From assembly GCA_965652645.1 (NCBI GenBank), contig CBFGXE010000013.1, positions 1 to 64,000 of the forward strand: a stretch of 64,000 bases of DNA. Direction: 5' to 3'. Shown piece by piece: positions 1-11,087 of this stretch. Numbering within the stretch: the stretch's first letter is position 1; every line of letters begins with the position of its first letter. A model generated the notes under the pieces. That model had not been told where the DNA came from. It was given only the letters and a program-made list of their open reading frames with translations, and searched no databases. This DNA is from ZC4RG30 sp965652645 (GTDB lineage: Bacteria; Pseudomonadota; Gammaproteobacteria; Steroidobacterales; Steroidobacteraceae). The position numbers and the translations under genes were made by a program.

Positions 1-19
1 CAGCCGATGGACAGGAGCC

Positions 20-705
<686 letters not shown>

Positions 706-709
<4 letters not shown>

Positions 710-2082
710 GCACGGCGCGCGCCGCCTGGTTCGTGCTGGCGCGACTGGGCCTGGCGCTGCTGGCCGGGCTGCTCACCGGCTGGCTGCTGGACAACATCGC
801 CCTGGGATTGGTGCTGGCGCTGTGCGCCATGCTGGCCTGGCAGCTCCTGCAACTGCACCGGCTGGATCGCTGGCTGCGCGACCGCGGCCGGCTTGATCCC
901 CCGGACGCGCCAGGCGTCTGGGGCGAGGTGGTGGCGCGCGTGGTGCGCCTGCATCGTCGCAAGCGTCACCACAAGCAGCGCATGCTGGAGGTATTCCGCG
1001 ACCTGCGCCGGGCTACGGCGACCATGCCCGATGGCGTGCTGATCCTCAATTCGCAGGGCGACATCCTCTGGTTCAACCGCACCGCCGGCCAGCAGCTTGG
1101 CCTGCGACGTGGCACCGACCGTGGCCTGCGGCTGGCCAACCTGGTACGTGAACCCGCGCTGGCACGCTACCTGGACGAGTCACACAACGGGGAACCATTG
1201 GTCATCGTGTGCGGTGACCCCGGTGTTCACCTGTCGATCCAGGCCGTGCCCCACGGCGGCGAACAGCGGCTCATCCTCGTGCGTGACATTTCGCGCCAGG
1301 TGGCGCTGGAGGCGGTGCGCCGCGACTTCGTGGCCAATGCCTCGCATGAGCTGCGTTCGCCGCTGACGGTGTTCACCGGCTACCTGGAGACGCTGCTGCA
1401 GGAGGAGGACCTGGATCCGGCACTGCGCGGCCCTCTGGCCGAGATGCAGCGCCAGTCCCAGCGCATGAACAGCCTGGTCAGCGACCTGCTGGAGCTCTCG
1501 CGCCTCGATGCCATTGCCGGCGAAGTGGAGGGCGGTCGCGTTGACGTGCCCGCGGTCACCACGCAGCTGTGCAGGGACGTGCAGGCCCGTCCCGTGCACC
1601 CCGAAGTGGAGCTGGTGCTGGAGACGCAGGCGGGCCTGCGCGGGGAGGAGAAGGAACTGCATTCAGCCTTCTTCAACCTGGTGGACAACGCTGTGAAGTA
1701 CACGCCCGCCACCGGCAGGGTACGAATCTGCTGGCGGATGGACGGGCAGGGCCAGGCGCGTTTCGAGGTGCACGACACCGGCCCCGGCATTGCCGCCGAG
1801 CACCTGCCGAGGCTCACCGAGCGTTTCTACCGCGTGGATCCCGGCCGTGCCCGCTCTGCCGGCGGCACCGGCCTTGGCCTCGCCATCGTGAAACATGTGC
1901 TGCAGCACCACGGTGCGCAGCTCGAGGTCCGCAGCGAACCCGGCAAGGGCAGCGTATTCACCTGTGTCTTTCCCGCACGGCGCGTGCTGGCGGGGGGCGA
2001 CGCGAACTCCCATTCGGCCAACCTGGAGGACAGGAATGGATGCCGCAGACCTGACGCATCACATATCGCGGCGCTTCAATGA
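706..2082 (+). CDS. phoR: Phosphate regulon sensor histidine kinase PhoR
   Basis: Inner-membrane sensor kinase, 458 aa. Two membrane segments (about 8-28 and 31-49) are followed by a PAS-like region (about 100-200), a HisKA domain with H214 in NASHELRSPL, and a HATPase domain with N box near 324-332, G1 DTGPGI at 357-362 and G2 GGTGLGL at 386-392. The lack of a large periplasmic domain is typical of PhoR, which senses through PstSCAB and PhoU. The last 35 or so residues look non-conserved, and the gene overlaps the start of phoU by 47 bases, so that tail may exist only because the stop falls late. Start GTG, coupled to phoB. Confidence 0.95.
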
Positions 2083-2758
2083 GGACCTGGAGCTGGTGCG
2101 CTCGCGCGTGCTGGCCATGGGGGGGCTCGTGGAAGAGTGCCTGGCCAGGGCGATCACCGCCCTGGTGGAAGGGGACGGGCCGCTGGGGGAATCCCTGGCC
2201 ATCGATGACCTGAAGGTCAATGCCATGGAGGTGGTCATCGACGAGGAATGCAGCCGCATCCTCGCCACGCGCAGCCCGGCGGCTGGCGACCTGCGGCTGA
2301 TCGTCGCGGTGATCAAGACCATCACCGACCTCGAGCGCATCGGCGACGAAGCCGAGAAGATCGGCAACATCGCCTCGCGGCTGGCGGCCGTGGAGCGTCC
2401 GGAGGGACGCTACCGCGAGGTCAAGCACATGGGCCGCATCGTCTCCGGCATGGTGCATGACGCGCTGGACGCCTTCGCGCGGCTGGACACACGCGCCGCG
2501 CTGGAGGTGGCACGCCGCGACCGCAGCGTCGACGAGGAGTACGAGGCCATCCAGCGCCAGGCCATCACCTTCATGATGGAGGACCCGCGCAACATCCGCC
2601 GCGCGCTGGACGTGATGTGGGTGGTGCGGGCGCTGGAGCGCGTCGGCGACCATGCGAAGAACATCAGCGAATACGTGATCTTCATGGTGCACGGCAAGGA
2701 TGTGCGCCATACTCGCCTGGAAGACGTGGAGCGGGAATTCGGCGGCGAAACCCGCTGA
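2036..2758 (+). CDS. phoU: Phosphate signalling protein PhoU
   Basis: Cytoplasmic regulator that links the Pst transporter to PhoR and keeps the Pho regulon off when phosphate is plentiful. 240 aa, all-helical, with two PhoU repeats; each carries the family's metal-binding type motif (ERIGDEAEKI in repeat one, ERVGDHAKNI in repeat two). The ATG at 2036 is chosen because GGAGGA stands five bases before it and the protein then begins like family members (HHISRRFNEDLELV). It sits behind phoR instead of behind pstB, its usual place. Confidence 0.95.
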   Translation: MDAADLTHHISRRFNEDLELVRSRVLAMGGLVEECLARAITALVEGDGPLGESLAIDDLKVNAMEVVIDEECSRILATRSPAAGDLRLIVAVIKTITDLERIGDEAEKIGNIASRLAAVERPEGRYREVKHMGRIVSGMVHDALDAFARLDTRAALEVARRDRSVDEEYEAIQRQAITFMMEDPRNIRRALDVMWVVRALERVGDHAKNISEYVIFMVHGKDVRHTRLEDVEREFGGETR

Positions 2759-2779
2759 CCCGCGGGGGAAATCCGGGAG

Positions 2780-3310
2780 ATGAAGATGGGTCTGCTTGCG
2801 TGGCTGCGCAGCCACCGTGTGCTTGCCAACCTGGCCGGCGCGGCCGTGTGTTTCGGGCTCTACGGCTATGCGCTGTTCACGCAATACTTCATGGGCTACC
2901 AGCCCTGTCCGCTGTGCATGTTCCAGCGTTTCGGCGTGATTTCGCTGGGCGTGGCACTGGTGGTGTCGGCGGGACTGTCGCTGTCCCGGGGCCGCTGGGG
3001 CGGCTTCACCTCGGTGGCGCTGGTGGTCGTGGCCACTGCCATCGCTGCCGGCGTGGCCGGTCGCCACGTCTACGTGCAGGCGCAGCCGCCGGGCACCTAT
3101 GCGTCCTGCGGCGCCTCGCTGGAGTGGATGCTCGAGATCAACCCGGTCTTCGAGGTCATCCGCAAGGTGCTCAGCGCGCCGGGGGATTGCGCCAACGTCG
3201 ACTGGTCCTTCCTGGGACTGGCCATGCCCGCCTGGGTGCTGCTCTGGTCGCTGCTGCTGGGCACGCTGGGCGTGCTGGTGAACTGGCCGCGGCGCGCCGC
3301 CGCGGCCTGA
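2780..3310 (+). CDS. dsbB: Disulfide bond formation protein DsbB
   Basis: Inner-membrane quinone-dependent oxidase that re-oxidises periplasmic DsbA. 176 aa with four membrane segments. Both redox cysteine pairs are present: C43-P-L-C46 in the first periplasmic loop and C110/C137 in the second. An ATG at 2786 (two codons later) has better spacing from GGGAG at 2775-2779 and may be the true start. It follows phoU by 21 bases and is convergent with dapE, 8 bases away. Its position inside a pho block looks incidental. Confidence 0.94.
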   Translation: MKMGLLAWLRSHRVLANLAGAAVCFGLYGYALFTQYFMGYQPCPLCMFQRFGVISLGVALVVSAGLSLSRGRWGGFTSVALVVVATAIAAGVAGRHVYVQAQPPGTYASCGASLEWMLEINPVFEVIRKVLSAPGDCANVDWSFLGLAMPAWVLLWSLLLGTLGVLVNWPRRAAAA

Positions 3311-3318
3311 CCTGGGAC

Positions 3319-4452
3319 CTAGCCGAGCAGGCGCCGCAACGCTTCCAGGTACATCTGGTGCAGGGCGTCGATTTCCTCGAGCGCCACAGACTCGTTGACC
3401 TTGTGGATGGTGGCGTTGGTCACGCCCAGCTCCACCACCTGCGTGCCCATCCTGGCGATGAAGCGACCGTCGGAGGTGCCGCCGCCGGTCGAGAGCTTCG
3501 GCGCCTGGCCGGTCACGGCCTCCACCGCCGCGCACACGGCGTCTGACAGCGGCCCCGGCGGCGTGTAGAACGGCTCGCCGGACACATACCACTCGATGGT
3601 GTACTTCACGCCGTGGCGGTCGAGGATGCCCTCGACCGTGCGGCGCAGCTGCTCCTGCGTCTGCTCGGTGTTGTAACGCAGGTTGAAGCGGGCCTTCAGC
3701 TCCCCGGGAATCACGTTCGGCGCGCCGGTGCCGGCGTTGAGGTTGGAGATCTGGAAGGTGGTGGGCTGGAAGTGGGCATTGCCCTGGTCCCACACATGCG
3801 TGGTGAGCTCGGCCAGCGCCGGCGCCAGGGTGTGCACGGGGTTCACCGCCAGCTGTGGGTAGGCCACGTGGCCCTGCACGCCGTGCACGGTGAGGCGGCC
3901 GCTGTAGGAGCCGCGGCGGCCGATCTTGATGGTGTCGCCCACGCGCTGCTCGCTGGAGGGCTCGCCGACGATGCACCAGTCGATGCGCTCGCCGCGCGCC
4001 TTGAGCTCCTCGACCACGCGCTTGGTGCCGTCCACCGACGGGCCTTCCTCGTCGCTGGTGATCAGGAAGGCGATGGTGCCCTTGTGGTTGGGGCACTCGC
4101 GCACGAAGGCCTCGGCGGCCGTGACCATGGCGGCCAGACCGCTCTTCATGTCGGCGGCGCCGCGGCCGTAGAGGCGGCCATCACGCACGGTGGGCTTGAA
4201 GGGATCGGACTTCCACTCTTCCAGCGGGCCGGTGGGCACGACGTCGGTATGGCCGGCAAAGCACAGCACCGGGCCGCCTTCGCCATGCTTCGACCAGAAA
4301 TTCTCCACGCTGCCGAAGTTCAGCCGCTCGTTGCGGAAACCCACCGCGGCCAGGCGATCCATCATCAGCTGCTGGCAGCCCAGGTCAGTCGGGGTCACGG
4401 AGGCCCGGGAGATGAGGTCCTGCGTCAGCCGCAGCGTGTCGGAGTTCTGCAA
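3319..4452 (-). CDS. dapE: Succinyl-diaminopimelate desuccinylase DapE
   Basis: M20 zinc peptidase that removes succinate from N-succinyl-LL-diaminopimelate in lysine and peptidoglycan synthesis. Metal ligands: H68 and D70 in AGHTDVVP, D101 in GAADMKSG, and E135/E136 in TSDEEGPS (E135 is the general base by family). I chose a TTG start at 4452, giving 377 aa, which matches the usual length near 375; an AGGA lies about 11 bases before it. The open frame runs up to an ATG at 4518, but those 22 extra residues look unlike any DapE and would fill the pstS control region. It is divergent from pstS and separate from dapC/dapD. Confidence 0.93.
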   Translation of the reverse strand: MQNSDTLRLTQDLISRASVTPTDLGCQQLMMDRLAAVGFRNERLNFGSVENFWSKHGEGGPVLCFAGHTDVVPTGPLEEWKSDPFKPTVRDGRLYGRGAADMKSGLAAMVTAAEAFVRECPNHKGTIAFLITSDEEGPSVDGTKRVVEELKARGERIDWCIVGEPSSEQRVGDTIKIGRRGSYSGRLTVHGVQGHVAYPQLAVNPVHTLAPALAELTTHVWDQGNAHFQPTTFQISNLNAGTGAPNVIPGELKARFNLRYNTEQTQEQLRRTVEGILDRHGVKYTIEWYVSGEPFYTPPGPLSDAVCAAVEAVTGQAPKLSTGGGTSDGRFIARMGTQVVELGVTNATIHKVNESVALEEIDALHQMYLEALRRLLG

Positions 4453-4638
4453 TTTGGTCGGGTTCCTGGGGGCGGTTGCGAAAAAATCGGAAGTGCCAGG
4501 CGGCGAGAATACAGGCAATCAGCGGCGCACGGCAGCGGTGGTTTCCCGGCGGCCTGCAACGGGATTGAAACATTCGGTTCGTAAGGTGCGGCCTGCAACA
4601 GAGGCCTGACAGACACCATCCCCGAAGGAGGGAATTGC
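4453..4638. promoter_or_regulatory. Divergent dapE/pstS control region
   Basis: A 186-base divergent intergenic region. It holds a 12-base direct repeat, GCGGCCTGCAAC, at 4549-4560 and 4588-4599. A PHO-box-like pair lies at 4595-4612, read on the minus strand as CTGTCAG-GCCT-CTGTTGC: two 7-mers with a 4-base spacer, the 11-base period of PHO boxes. The second 7-mer is a weak match and the orientation is opposite to pstS, so PhoB binding is only a suggestion. A Shine-Dalgarno GAAGGAGGG at 4624-4632 precedes the pstS ATG. Confidence 0.4.
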
Positions 4639-5679
4639 ATGAACCGAATGACCCCACTGGCCGCCGCGCTGCTCGCCACGGCGCTGGCCGCATCCCCGGC
4701 CCCGGCCCAGACCGTGCGCGACCATGTCTCGGTGGTCGGCTCGTCCACTGTCTATCCCTTCACCACCGCGGTGGCCGAGCAGTTCGGCCGGGCGGGGCGC
4801 TTCCGGACGCCCAAGGTGGAGAGCACCGGGACGGGCGGCGGCATCAAGCTGTTCTGCGCCGGCGTGGGTGTTCAGCATCCCGACGTCGTCAATGCCTCGC
4901 GCGCCATCAAGGCCGGCGAGGTCGAGGCGTGCTCGAAGGCAGGTGTGAGGGAGGTCATCGAGGTCAAGGTGGGCTACGACGGAATTGTCGTGGCCAACTC
5001 CAGGAAGGGCAAGACTTACCGCCTGACGCGCCAGCAGCTGTTCCTGGCGCTGGCACGCCAGGTGCCGGATCCGGCCCGGCCGGGCGCGCTGCTCGCCAAT
5101 CCCTACCGCAGCTGGGACCAGATCGACCGCTCGCTGCCGCCCGAGCGGATCGAGGTGCTGGGGCCGCCACCCACCTCCGGCACGCGCGATGCCTTCCTGG
5201 AGCTGGTGATGGAGCCGGGCTGCCAGGCCTTCGACTGGGTGAAGGCGCTGAAGGACACCGACGAGGCCCGCTTCAAGGGCATCTGCCACGCCATCCGCGA
5301 GGACGGCGCCTTCGTGGAGGCCGGCGAGAACGACAACCTCATCGTGCAGAAGCTGGAGGCCAATCCGCGGGCGCTGGGCATCTTCGGCTACAGCTTCCTC
5401 GAGGAGAACGTCAGCCAGATCCAGGGGGCGGCGGTGGAAGGCGTGGCGCCGACGTTCGAGAACATCGCGGGGTCGAAATATCCCGTTTCGCGGCCCCTGT
5501 TCATCTACGTGAAAAAGGCGCACCTGGGAGTGATCCCCGGCCTGCGCGAGTTCATCACCGAATACGTGAGCGAGCGCTCCATGGGCGCCGAGGGATATCT
5601 CGCCGACCGGGGGCTCGTGCCATTGCCTCCCGCGGAGCTGGCGCAGGTGCGTGCCACGGTGCTGGGGCAGATCAAGTGA
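4639..5679 (+). CDS. pstS: Phosphate ABC transporter substrate-binding protein PstS
   Basis: Periplasmic high-affinity phosphate-binding protein, 346 aa. A signal peptide spans about 1-24 (ALAASPAPAQ). Phosphate-contact motifs of the family are visible: GSSTVYPF near residue 34, STGTGGGIKLFCAG near 62-75, and TSGTRDAF near 179. A GAAGGAGGG Shine-Dalgarno supports the ATG. It leads an apparent operon with a porin and pstC-pstA-pstB and is presumably induced by PhoB. Confidence 0.95.
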   Translation: MNRMTPLAAALLATALAASPAPAQTVRDHVSVVGSSTVYPFTTAVAEQFGRAGRFRTPKVESTGTGGGIKLFCAGVGVQHPDVVNASRAIKAGEVEACSKAGVREVIEVKVGYDGIVVANSRKGKTYRLTRQQLFLALARQVPDPARPGALLANPYRSWDQIDRSLPPERIEVLGPPPTSGTRDAFLELVMEPGCQAFDWVKALKDTDEARFKGICHAIREDGAFVEAGENDNLIVQKLEANPRALGIFGYSFLEENVSQIQGAAVEGVAPTFENIAGSKYPVSRPLFIYVKKAHLGVIPGLREFITEYVSERSMGAEGYLADRGLVPLPPAELAQVRATVLGQIK

Positions 5680-5693
5680 AAGCCGAGAGAAAC

Positions 5694-6842
5694 ATGAACC
5701 AGACAAACCTGAGGATCTGTGCGGCCGTGGCGGCCGCGACCCTGGCCGGTGGCGCGATGGCCGGCGAATCCAGCGGCGGGGCCAGCATCCCCGACTGGGT
5801 TTCCAGCTTCACCTTCAAGGGCGACTTCCGATACCGCTACGAGCTGATTGACCAGCAGTACACCCCCGGGCGCACCCGCGATCGCATCCGGATGCGGGTC
5901 GGCTTCGTGGCAAAGGTGAACAGCACCGTGAGCACGGAGCTTGGACTGGCGAGCTCCGAGGGCAACGACCCCCGGTCGTCCAACCAGACGCTGGGAGGGG
6001 AAAACTCCCGCAAGGACCTGCTCATCGACCTCGCCTACGTGCAGTGGCGGGCGACGCCGGAACTGAAGTTCACCGGCGGGAAGATGAAATATCCCTGGGT
6101 GCGCGCCGGCAGCAGTGTGCTGTTCGATGGTGATGTGAACCCCGAGGGCCTGGCCGTGAACTGGTCGCGCGGCGGGCTGTTTGCCAGCGCCTTCTACAAC
6201 CACCTGGAAGAGCGCTCGGCCAGCGGCGAGAGCAGCATGGCTGGCGCGCAGGTGGGCGTGAAGGTGAAGCCTGGCGAAGGGCAGCTGATGCTGGCGGCCG
6301 GCGTGTTCGACTTCAACAGCGTGCGCTACCGCAATCCCTTCCATGGCGGCAACGCCTACGGCAACACCACGACGACCACCGGGTGCATCGGTGGCGCCAC
6401 CACCTGCCTGGCATTCGACTACAACCTCCTGGAGGGCATCGTCGAATACACCCGCCCGGTGGGTGGCCGGCCGCTCACGCTGTTCGCCGACTACATCCGC
6501 AACGATGCGGCAGGCAATGGACTCGACACTGCGCTGAGCACGGGCTTCAGCTGGGGCCGCGCGTCGAACCCGGGCAGCTGGGAGGTTGGATACTTCTACC
6601 AGAGGGTGGACAAGGACGCCGTGTTTGCCCAGTTCATCGACTCCGACCTGGGCGGCGGCAACAGCGACTACCGCGGCCATGTGGTGCGCGCGGCCTATGC
6701 CATCGCCCGCAACTGGACGGCGAATGCGACCTGGCACTTCGGCGAGACCAACGTGGACGTGGCAGCCAACGTCGCGGGCGTCGGCGCGGTGCGCAGCCGT
6801 GACTACAAGCGCCTGCAGCTCGACCTGAACTTCAAGTTCTGA
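5694..6842 (+). CDS. Putative outer-membrane porin of the pst operon
   Basis: 382 aa beta-barrel protein with a signal peptide (about 1-25, ending AGGAMAGES) and a C-terminal phenylalanine (LDLNFKF), the usual barrel-assembly signal. It resembles the putative-porin family related to OprO/OprP, with FKGDFRYRYE near the mature N-terminus and alternating amphipathic strands. The ATG at 5694 is 14 bases after pstS. Its place between pstS and pstC suggests it lets phosphate or phosphoesters across the outer membrane under starvation; that role is inferred from context, and substrate selectivity cannot be read from sequence. Confidence 0.8.
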   Translation: MNQTNLRICAAVAAATLAGGAMAGESSGGASIPDWVSSFTFKGDFRYRYELIDQQYTPGRTRDRIRMRVGFVAKVNSTVSTELGLASSEGNDPRSSNQTLGGENSRKDLLIDLAYVQWRATPELKFTGGKMKYPWVRAGSSVLFDGDVNPEGLAVNWSRGGLFASAFYNHLEERSASGESSMAGAQVGVKVKPGEGQLMLAAGVFDFNSVRYRNPFHGGNAYGNTTTTTGCIGGATTCLAFDYNLLEGIVEYTRPVGGRPLTLFADYIRNDAAGNGLDTALSTGFSWGRASNPGSWEVGYFYQRVDKDAVFAQFIDSDLGGGNSDYRGHVVRAAYAIARNWTANATWHFGETNVDVAANVAGVGAVRSRDYKRLQLDLNFKF

Positions 6843-6846
6843 AGCG

Positions 6847-8221
<1,375 letters not shown>

Positions 8222-8229
<8 letters not shown>

Positions 8230-9514
8230 GCAACCGCATGCACACACCCGCGGCCTGGTGGAGAAGAGCCTGGCGCGGCGCCACCGCGCAGAGCGACGGT
8301 TCCGTGCACTGGGGTTGTTCGCGGTGCTCACGGGCGTGGCCTGCGTGCTGTTCCTGTTCGGCAGCATCTTCAGCCGCGGCATTTCCGCGTTCCGGCAGGC
8401 CGAACTGGTGTTGCCGGTGTACTACGACCCGGAGGTGATCGACCCGGCCGGCTCGCGCGACCCGCAGGTGCTGGCCGATGCCAACTACGCCACGCTGGTC
8501 CGCAACGCATTGCGCGAGCAGTTCGCGGGCGTCGAGGGCAGGGCGGCCAGCCGCGCGCTGAACGAGCTGGTGGGCAATGCCTCACCCTTCGTCCTGCAGC
8601 GGCAGGTGCTGGCCGATCCCGGCCTCATCGGCACGCGTGCCGAGGTGACCTTCCTGGCCAGCGCGAAGGTGGACCAGCTGCTCAAGGGCCACATCGATCG
8701 CAACCTGCCGGAGGACCGCCGCGCGCTTTCCGACCAGCAGCTCGGATGGGTGGATGCGCTGGTGGAGCAGGGGCGGCTCGCGCAAGCCTTCAACACCGGC
8801 TTCTTCACGCAGGGGGATTCCCGCGACCCGGAGCAGGCCGGCGTGCTGGGTGCCCTGGTCGGCTCGCTGCTGACGCTGGGGGTGACGCTGCTGCTGTCCT
8901 TTCCGCTGGGCGTGGCCGCGGCGATCTACCTGGAGGAGTTCGCCTCCCGCAACCGCTGGACCGACCTGATCGAGGTGAACATCAACAACCTGGCCGCCGT
9001 GCCGTCCATCGTGTTCGGCCTGCTCGGCCTGGCGGTGTTCCTCAACCTGTTCGGCATGCCCCGTTCGGCGCCGCTGGTCGGCGGGCTGGTGCTCACCCTG
9101 CTGACGCTGCCCACCATCATCATCGCCAGCCGCGCGGCGCTGCAGGCGGTGCCACCCTCGATCCGCGAGGCCGCCCTCAGCGTGGGCGCCTCGAAGCTGC
9201 AGATGGTGATGCATCACGTGCTGCCGCTGGCGATGCCGGGGATGCTCACCGGCGCCATCATCGGCATGGCGCGCGCGCTGGGCGAGACCGCGCCGCTGCT
9301 GATGATCGGCATGGTGGCCTTCATCGTGGACGTGCCGCGCTCCATCACCGACCCGGCCACGGCGCTGCCGGTGCAGGTTTTCCTGTGGGCCGACAGTCCG
9401 GAGCGTGCGTTCCAGGAGCGCACCTCCGCGGCCATCATGGTGCTGCTGGGCTTCCTCATGGTGATGAACGCCACCGCCGTCATCCTGCGCAACCGCTTCC
9501 AGCGCCGCTGGTAA
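8222..9514 (+). CDS. pstA: Phosphate ABC transporter permease PstA (long form)
   Basis: Second Pst permease, 430 aa against about 296 in E. coli. The first membrane segment lies near 32-55. A hydrophilic insertion of about 145 residues (about 60-210) follows, probably periplasmic. Then comes the usual five-segment MetI-like core with its EAA-type loop (AVPPSIREAALSVGAS) near 310-325. The insertion parallels the enlarged PstC. It overlaps the end of pstC by 8 bases, so translation is likely coupled. Confidence 0.93.
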
Positions 9515-9534
9515 TACAAGAGGGAACAGACCGC

Positions 9535-10374
9535 ATGTCCGCAGATGTTTCATTCGCGCCGTCAAAGGTCCTGCCGGTGGGTGCCGACCTGAAGACCGTG
9601 GGCAGCGTCGTGGTGGACAACCCGCTGATCCAGGCGCGCGACGTCAACGTGTACTACGGCGAGAAGCGCGCCATCCATGACGTGAGCATCGACATCGGCC
9701 GCAACCAGGTGCTGGCGATGATCGGGCCCTCGGGCTGCGGCAAGTCCACCTTCCTCAGGTGCCTGAACCGCATGAACGACACCATCGAGGGCGCGCGCGT
9801 CACCGGCCGCATCGAGCTGGAGGGCGTGGACATCTACGACCGTCGCCAGGACGTGGTGCCCCTGCGCGCCCGCGTCGGCATGGTGTTCCAGAAGCCCAAT
9901 CCCTTTCCCAAGTCCATCTACGAGAACGTGGCCTACGGGCCGCGCATCCATGGCCTGGCGGCCGACCGCGTGGAGCTGGACGAGATCGTCACCACCAGCC
10001 TGCAGCGTGCCGGCCTGTGGGAAGAAGTGAAGGACAGGCTGGAGCAGCCGGGCACCAGCCTTTCCGGCGGCCAGCAGCAGCGCCTGTGCATCGCGCGCAC
10101 CATTGCCGTGAACCCGGAGGTGATCCTGATGGATGAACCCTGCTCGGCGCTGGACCCCATCGCCACCGCGCGCATCGAGGAGCTGATCGACGAGCTGCGC
10201 GCCAGCTACGCCATCGTGATCGTCACGCACTCCATGCAGCAGGCCGCGCGCGTCTCCCAGCGCACCGCCTATTTCCACCTGGGCGAGCTCATCGAGGTGG
10301 GCGCGACGGACAGGATCTTCACCAATCCGCGGCACCGCATGACCGAGGACTACATCACCGGGCGCATCGGCTAG
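9535..10374 (+). CDS. pstB: Phosphate ABC transporter ATP-binding protein PstB
   Basis: Cytoplasmic ATPase driving phosphate import, 279 aa. Walker A is GPSGCGKST at 64-72; the Q loop (MVFQKPNPFP), signature LSGGQQQR, Walker B ILMDEPCSALD and the switch histidine (VTHSM) are all present. About 22 extra residues precede the ABC fold compared with E. coli PstB. The ATG at 9535 has AGAGGGAA about 8 bases before it. It is last in the operon; phoU does not follow it here. Confidence 0.96.
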   Translation: MSADVSFAPSKVLPVGADLKTVGSVVVDNPLIQARDVNVYYGEKRAIHDVSIDIGRNQVLAMIGPSGCGKSTFLRCLNRMNDTIEGARVTGRIELEGVDIYDRRQDVVPLRARVGMVFQKPNPFPKSIYENVAYGPRIHGLAADRVELDEIVTTSLQRAGLWEEVKDRLEQPGTSLSGGQQQRLCIARTIAVNPEVILMDEPCSALDPIATARIEELIDELRASYAIVIVTHSMQQAARVSQRTAYFHLGELIEVGATDRIFTNPRHRMTEDYITGRIG

Positions 10375-10484
10375 GGAGGTCGCGTCGCCCCGCTCCGACG
10401 GGCATGCCCGGCATCGACCTACAGCGCTTGCGGGGCACCATGCCGTGAACTCGCCGTTTCCAACCTGTGCGAGGAGAAGCAGCC

Positions 10485-11081
10485 ATGGCCACCCTGGAAG
10501 GCAAGAGGATCGCGATCCTGGCGGCGGAGGGCTTCGAGCAGTCCGAGTTGCTGGAGCCGCGGCAGGCGCTGGACGCCGCCGGTGCACAGACCCGGGTGGT
10601 GTCGCCCGCGCAAGGGCAGGTGCAGGGCTGGAAGCACCATGACAAGGGCGAATCGGTGGCGGTGGACGTGCCGCTGTCGCAGGCGGATGCCGCGGACTTC
10701 GATGCGCTGCTGCTGCCCGGCGGCGTCGCCAACCCGGACCAGCTGCGGGCCATGCCCGAGGCGATCACCTTCGTGCGGGCCTTCGTCGAGGCCGGCAAGC
10801 CCATCGCCGCCATCTGCCATGGTCCCTGGACGCTGATCGAGGCCGACGGGGTGCGCGGCCGCAAGGTCACCTCCTGGCCGTCCATCCGCACCGACCTCAT
10901 CAACGCCGGCGCGCGCTGGGTGGACGAGGAAGTGGTCACGGACCGCGGACTGGTCACCAGCCGCAAGCCGGCGGACATCCCCGCCTTCAACCGCAAGATG
11001 ATCGAGGAGTTTGCCGAGGGTCCGCACGACCCGGGGGCCATGGCCGGGCGGCAGCGCCGGGAGAACCGGCCCCTGGCCTGA
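10485..11081 (+). CDS. DJ-1/PfpI family protein (YhbO-like)
   Basis: Class I glutamine-amidotransferase-like fold, 198 aa. The nucleophile elbow C111-H112 lies in AAICHGPW, with acidic partner E15 in LAAEGFEQSE, as in YhbO/PfpI proteins linked to stress survival and to deglycase or chaperone activity. The exact reaction is debated for the family. The ATG at 10485 follows GAGGAG at 10471-10476; an in-frame GTG at 10467 is less likely. It stands alone, 110 bases after pstB, and converges on dapD 6 bases away. Confidence 0.88.
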   Translation: MATLEGKRIAILAAEGFEQSELLEPRQALDAAGAQTRVVSPAQGQVQGWKHHDKGESVAVDVPLSQADAADFDALLLPGGVANPDQLRAMPEAITFVRAFVEAGKPIAAICHGPWTLIEADGVRGRKVTSWPSIRTDLINAGARWVDEEVVTDRGLVTSRKPADIPAFNRKMIEEFAEGPHDPGAMAGRQRRENRPLA

Positions 11082-11087
11082 GCCGCC

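Noticed and set aside
1958..4096. 712-codon minus-strand frame across phoU, dsbB and dapE
   Set aside because: Its frame crosses three well-supported genes on both strands and encodes low-complexity Arg/His/Gly sequence.
4453..4518. N-terminal extension of dapE up to ATG 4518
   Set aside because: The 22 residues do not resemble DapE N-termini and would make the protein longer than the family.
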